Part shown: piece by piece, positions 61,899-64,000 of the stretch | Layout: the number at the start of each line of letters is the position of its first letter | Numbering within the stretch: position 1 is the stretch's first letter | Position numbers and translations under genes: made by a program | Source: Actinomycetales bacterium | GTDB taxonomy: Bacteria > Actinomycetota > Actinomycetes > Actinomycetales > Kineosporiaceae | Assembly (NCBI GenBank): GCA_012719445.1 | Contig: JAAYAH010000224.1 | Coordinates: forward strand, 1-64,000 | Direction of reading: 5' to 3' | DNA: 64,000 nt | Notes under the pieces: model-generated | Told to the model about the DNA's origin: nothing | Database searches by the model: none | Seen by the model: the letters and a program-made list of their open reading frames with translations, nothing else

Positions 61899-63007
61899 GC
61901 GGGCCCGGCGGCAAGCGCCGCCGCGTGGAGGAGGAGGATCTCGGGGCGCACGAGAACGAGGAGCGCTGGCTGCTCACCTACTCGGACATGATCACCCTGT
62001 TGATGGTGCTGTTCATCGTCATGTTCGCGATGAGCCAGGTCGACCAGAAGAAGTACATGGCGCTGAAGACGGGCCTGTCCGCCGGATTCGGCGCCCCGGT
62101 GGCGATGCTGCACGGCGCCGACCGGATGCTCGACCCAGGCGGGGCCATAGCGCCCGACAGCGTCAACCTGTCGGGTGACGTCTCCAGCGAGCGGGTCGTC
62201 CCCGCGCTCGAGCCGACCCCGAAGGTGGAGACCAAGGACGTCGCGAGGGTCGCCGAACTGGCCAGCGCCACCAGCCGGGCGCAGGTCGAGAGGGAGTACC
62301 TCGAGCTGGAGAAGGTCCGCAAGCGTCTCGTCGCCTCGCTGCGCAAGGCCGGGATCCCGAAATCGGCGACGTTCCGCTACGACGAACGGGGTCTCGTCGT
62401 CACCATCGCCACGGACGAGGTCCTCTTCGCCAACGCCAGCGCCGAGCTGCGCGGGTCCGGCCGGAGGATCCTGGACACGCTGGCCCCGACCCTGCGCGAG
62501 ATCCCCAACGCGATCAGTGTCGACGGGCATACGAACTCGCTCCCCATCTCCACCGAGCGATACCCCTCGAACTGGGAGCTGTCCGCCGACCGGGCAACGG
62601 GCGTGCTGCGGTACCTCAGCACCGCCCGGGGCATCCCGGTGAGCCGGCTCTCCGCCGGCGCCTTCGCCGACACCGAGCCGCTCCGGTCGCACTCCGACCC
62701 ACGGGCCGTCGTCCTCAACCGCCGGGTGGAGATCGTCGTCATCGCCCCCCTCGACGCGTCCTCGGGACGGGCCCTCGCGGAACTGGGCGCCGACGTCACC
62801 AAAGAGGCGATCAAGGCGATGGACGAGGTCGCCGTCCCGGTGACGTCCCCCACGGCGCCACAGCGGACGCAGGGGACGCAGGGCACCCAGCGCGGGGAAC
62901 CGGCGACCGGGACGGCCGGGACCGCGGGGACGGCGGAAGCCGGGCACACCACCGGCCCGCGGACCACCGCCGACGTCTACGCGCAGACGCACGGGCCTCC
63001 CGGCTGA
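61895..63007 (+). CDS. motB: Flagellar motor stator protein MotB
   Basis: 370 residues from GTG 61895 overlapping motA. Single membrane helix 26-45 with proton-carrying D31 (RWLLTYSDMITLLMVLFIVM), then an OmpA-like peptidoglycan-binding domain ~185-290 (SVDGHTNSLPI, NWELSADRATGVLRYL, RRVEIVVI). The C-terminal ~60 residues are Thr/Gly/Pro-rich. Confidence 0.96.
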   Translation: MSGPGGKRRRVEEEDLGAHENEERWLLTYSDMITLLMVLFIVMFAMSQVDQKKYMALKTGLSAGFGAPVAMLHGADRMLDPGGAIAPDSVNLSGDVSSERVVPALEPTPKVETKDVARVAELASATSRAQVEREYLELEKVRKRLVASLRKAGIPKSATFRYDERGLVVTIATDEVLFANASAELRGSGRRILDTLAPTLREIPNAISVDGHTNSLPISTERYPSNWELSADRATGVLRYLSTARGIPVSRLSAGAFADTEPLRSHSDPRAVVLNRRVEIVVIAPLDASSGRALAELGADVTKEAIKAMDEVAVPVTSPTAPQRTQGTQGTQRGEPATGTAGTAGTAEAGHTTGPRTTADVYAQTHGPPG

Positions 63008-63151
63008 CCCCGGGCGCGAAACCCCCGGCCACCCCCCGACGCACCATCCCGGGCCACCACCGGCACCCCACCGCGGCGCACGACCCGCGGCACCGACACC
63101 AGCAGGGCGCAGAAGACCGATACCAGCGGGGCACAGGAGAGGGACGACACG

Positions 63152-63628
63152 ATGGCGAGACGGAAGAAGGCCGTCCCCGAGGGGGGGCCGGACGGCACAG
63201 CGGAGGGCACCGCCAAGGGCGGCAAGAAGAAGCTCCTCGTCGTCATCCCGCTCGTGCTCGCCCTCGCCGGCGCGGGAGTCTGGTTCTTCCTGCTGCGCGG
63301 CGGGGACGACGCGCCGAAGGAGCCGGTACCCGGCGCCGTCGTGCACGTCGAGAACCCGATCACCATCAACCTCGCCGGCGGGCACTTCCTGAAGCTGGGG
63401 CTGGCGCTGCAGCAGGACGCCGCGGCCGGCGGAGGCGGCGAGGGAGGCGAGCTGGACACCGCCCAGGCCATCGACCTGGCCATCTCCACCTTCAGCGGGA
63501 GGTCCATCGAGGAGCTGTCGAAGAAGGAGGGCCGCGAGCACGCCAGGGAGGAACTGCTGAAGAAGATCGAGAAGGCCTACCACCACGAGGTCTACAAGAT
63601 CTACTTCACCGAGTTCGTCATGCAGTGA
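63152..63628 (+). CDS. fliL: Flagellar basal body-associated protein FliL
   Basis: 158 residues, ATG with GGAGAGG upstream. Lys-rich cytoplasmic N-terminus, one membrane helix ~29-47 (LLVVIPLVLALAGAGVWFFL), periplasmic domain with NPITINLAGGHFLKLGLALQ and YKIYFTEFVMQ. Supports the stator. 144 bp gap from motB contains a ~24-bp imperfect duplication (about 63096-63143). Confidence 0.93.
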   Translation: MARRKKAVPEGGPDGTAEGTAKGGKKKLLVVIPLVLALAGAGVWFFLLRGGDDAPKEPVPGAVVHVENPITINLAGGHFLKLGLALQQDAAAGGGGEGGELDTAQAIDLAISTFSGRSIEELSKKEGREHAREELLKKIEKAYHHEVYKIYFTEFVMQ

Positions 63629-63724
63629 CCCCCTGACCAGCACGCGGTGAACCCGGGACCGCCACGCGGTGACCCCCGAGCCGTCTCGCGGTGACCCCCG
63701 GGCCGTCACGCAGTGACCATCCCC
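63619..63724 (+). repeat. 22-bp tandem repeat growing from the 3' end of fliL
   Basis: Unit 0 (63619-63640) contains the last fliL codons and stop; units follow at 63641, 63663, 63685 and (partial) 63707, of the form CACGCGGTGACCCCCGAGCCGT. Each carries GTGACC. It fills the gap before fliM. Confidence 0.85.
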
Positions 63725-63762
63725 GGCTCAAGCCCCGCGCCCGGGATCCCGATGCCACCCCC

Positions 63763-64000
63763 GTGGGCTCCTCCGATCAGGCGACGTCGGCGCGGACGCC
63801 GTCCTCGCGACGCAAGGGGGGCGAGCCGCGGACCTACGACTTCCGCCGCCCGGTGCGGCTGGCCCGCGAGCACGCCCACCTGCTGCGGGTCGCCATGTCC
63901 ACCTTCGCCCGCCAGGCGACGACCGTGCTCACCACGACGCTGCGTACGGTCTGCCAGCTCAGCGCGACCCAACTGGAGGAGCTCAGCTACGACCAGTACC
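63763..64000 (+). CDS. fliM: Flagellar motor switch protein FliM, C-terminus beyond window
   Basis: Open to the window end. After a variable N-terminus, RTYDFRRPVRLAREHAHLLR and MSTFARQATTVLTTTLRTV are the conserved FliM start. Start is uncertain: GTG 63763 is used here, but GTG 63691 is in frame and would begin inside the 22-bp repeat; neither has a good ribosome site. C-ring protein that would bind CheY-P. Confidence 0.85.
   Translation, partial: MGSSDQATSARTPSSRRKGGEPRTYDFRRPVRLAREHAHLLRVAMSTFARQATTVLTTTLRTVCQLSATQLEELSYDQY

Noticed and set aside
25021-63724. Short direct repeats as CRISPR candidates
   Set aside because: Units of 8-22 bp abut without unique spacers and no cas genes are present.

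Overview
The window is high-GC DNA from an Actinomycetota bacterium. Evidence is a mycothiol-dependent enzyme homologue, many GTG starts and GTGA/ATGA stop-start overlaps, LacI/PadR/LuxR regulators, CBM2-linked cellulases, and an actinobacterial type of flagellar gene order. It reads as a motile, cellulose-degrading soil or plant-litter actinomycete. The genus cannot be fixed from sequence alone.

Positions 1-31,000 are a mosaic of secreted hydrolases and housekeeping genes: a RICIN/beta-helix protein cut by the window start, hutF, a large secreted S8 protease, a GH74 xyloglucanase with CBM2, a G5/excalibur protein, a LacI-type regulator, a LuxR response regulator coupled to a contractile-injection-type AAA+ ATPase, a DinB-like mycothiol enzyme, a HelD-like RNA polymerase-associated helicase, a GH12 endoglucanase with CBM2, a CoA-disulfide-reductase/rhodanese fusion, a two-gene ABC module, a secreted papain-like peptidase with IPT/TIG repeats, an all-TIG secreted protein and an AMIN-like protein. 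Both cellulase genes have a LacI-type dyad in their upstream region, which fits control by the LacI-family gene at 11166.

Positions 30,200-39,220 hold intracellular sugar use: an aldose 1-epimerase translationally linked to a GH94 phosphorylase, and a second GH94 enzyme very like Cellulomonas cellobiose phosphorylase. Between them lies a PadR-ABC ATPase-permease operon with a clear promoter/operator.

Positions 39,660-64,000 are a flagellar island. The minus-strand block is fliW-csrA and flgN-flgK-flgL. The plus-strand block is fliA, fliC, fliD, fliS, a fliT-position gene, then flgB-flgC-fliE-fliF-fliG-fliH-fliI-fliJ, an NlpC/P60-SLT muralytic fusion, fliK-flgD-flgE, and flbD-motA-motB-fliL-fliM (fliM runs off the end). 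Two promoters with the same sigma-28 layout serve fliC and the divergent flgNKL operon, and fliA encodes the matching sigma factor. Hairpins mark unit boundaries after fliC and flgE. Short tandem repeats sit just past several gene ends (fliL, flgL, the fliT-position gene, the ABC permease).

Working together, secreted GH74 and GH12 cut xyloglucan and cellulose, the GH94 enzymes phosphorolyse imported cellobiose or related disaccharides, and the mutarotase supplies the right anomer. CsrA/FliW probably adjusts flagellin translation to export.
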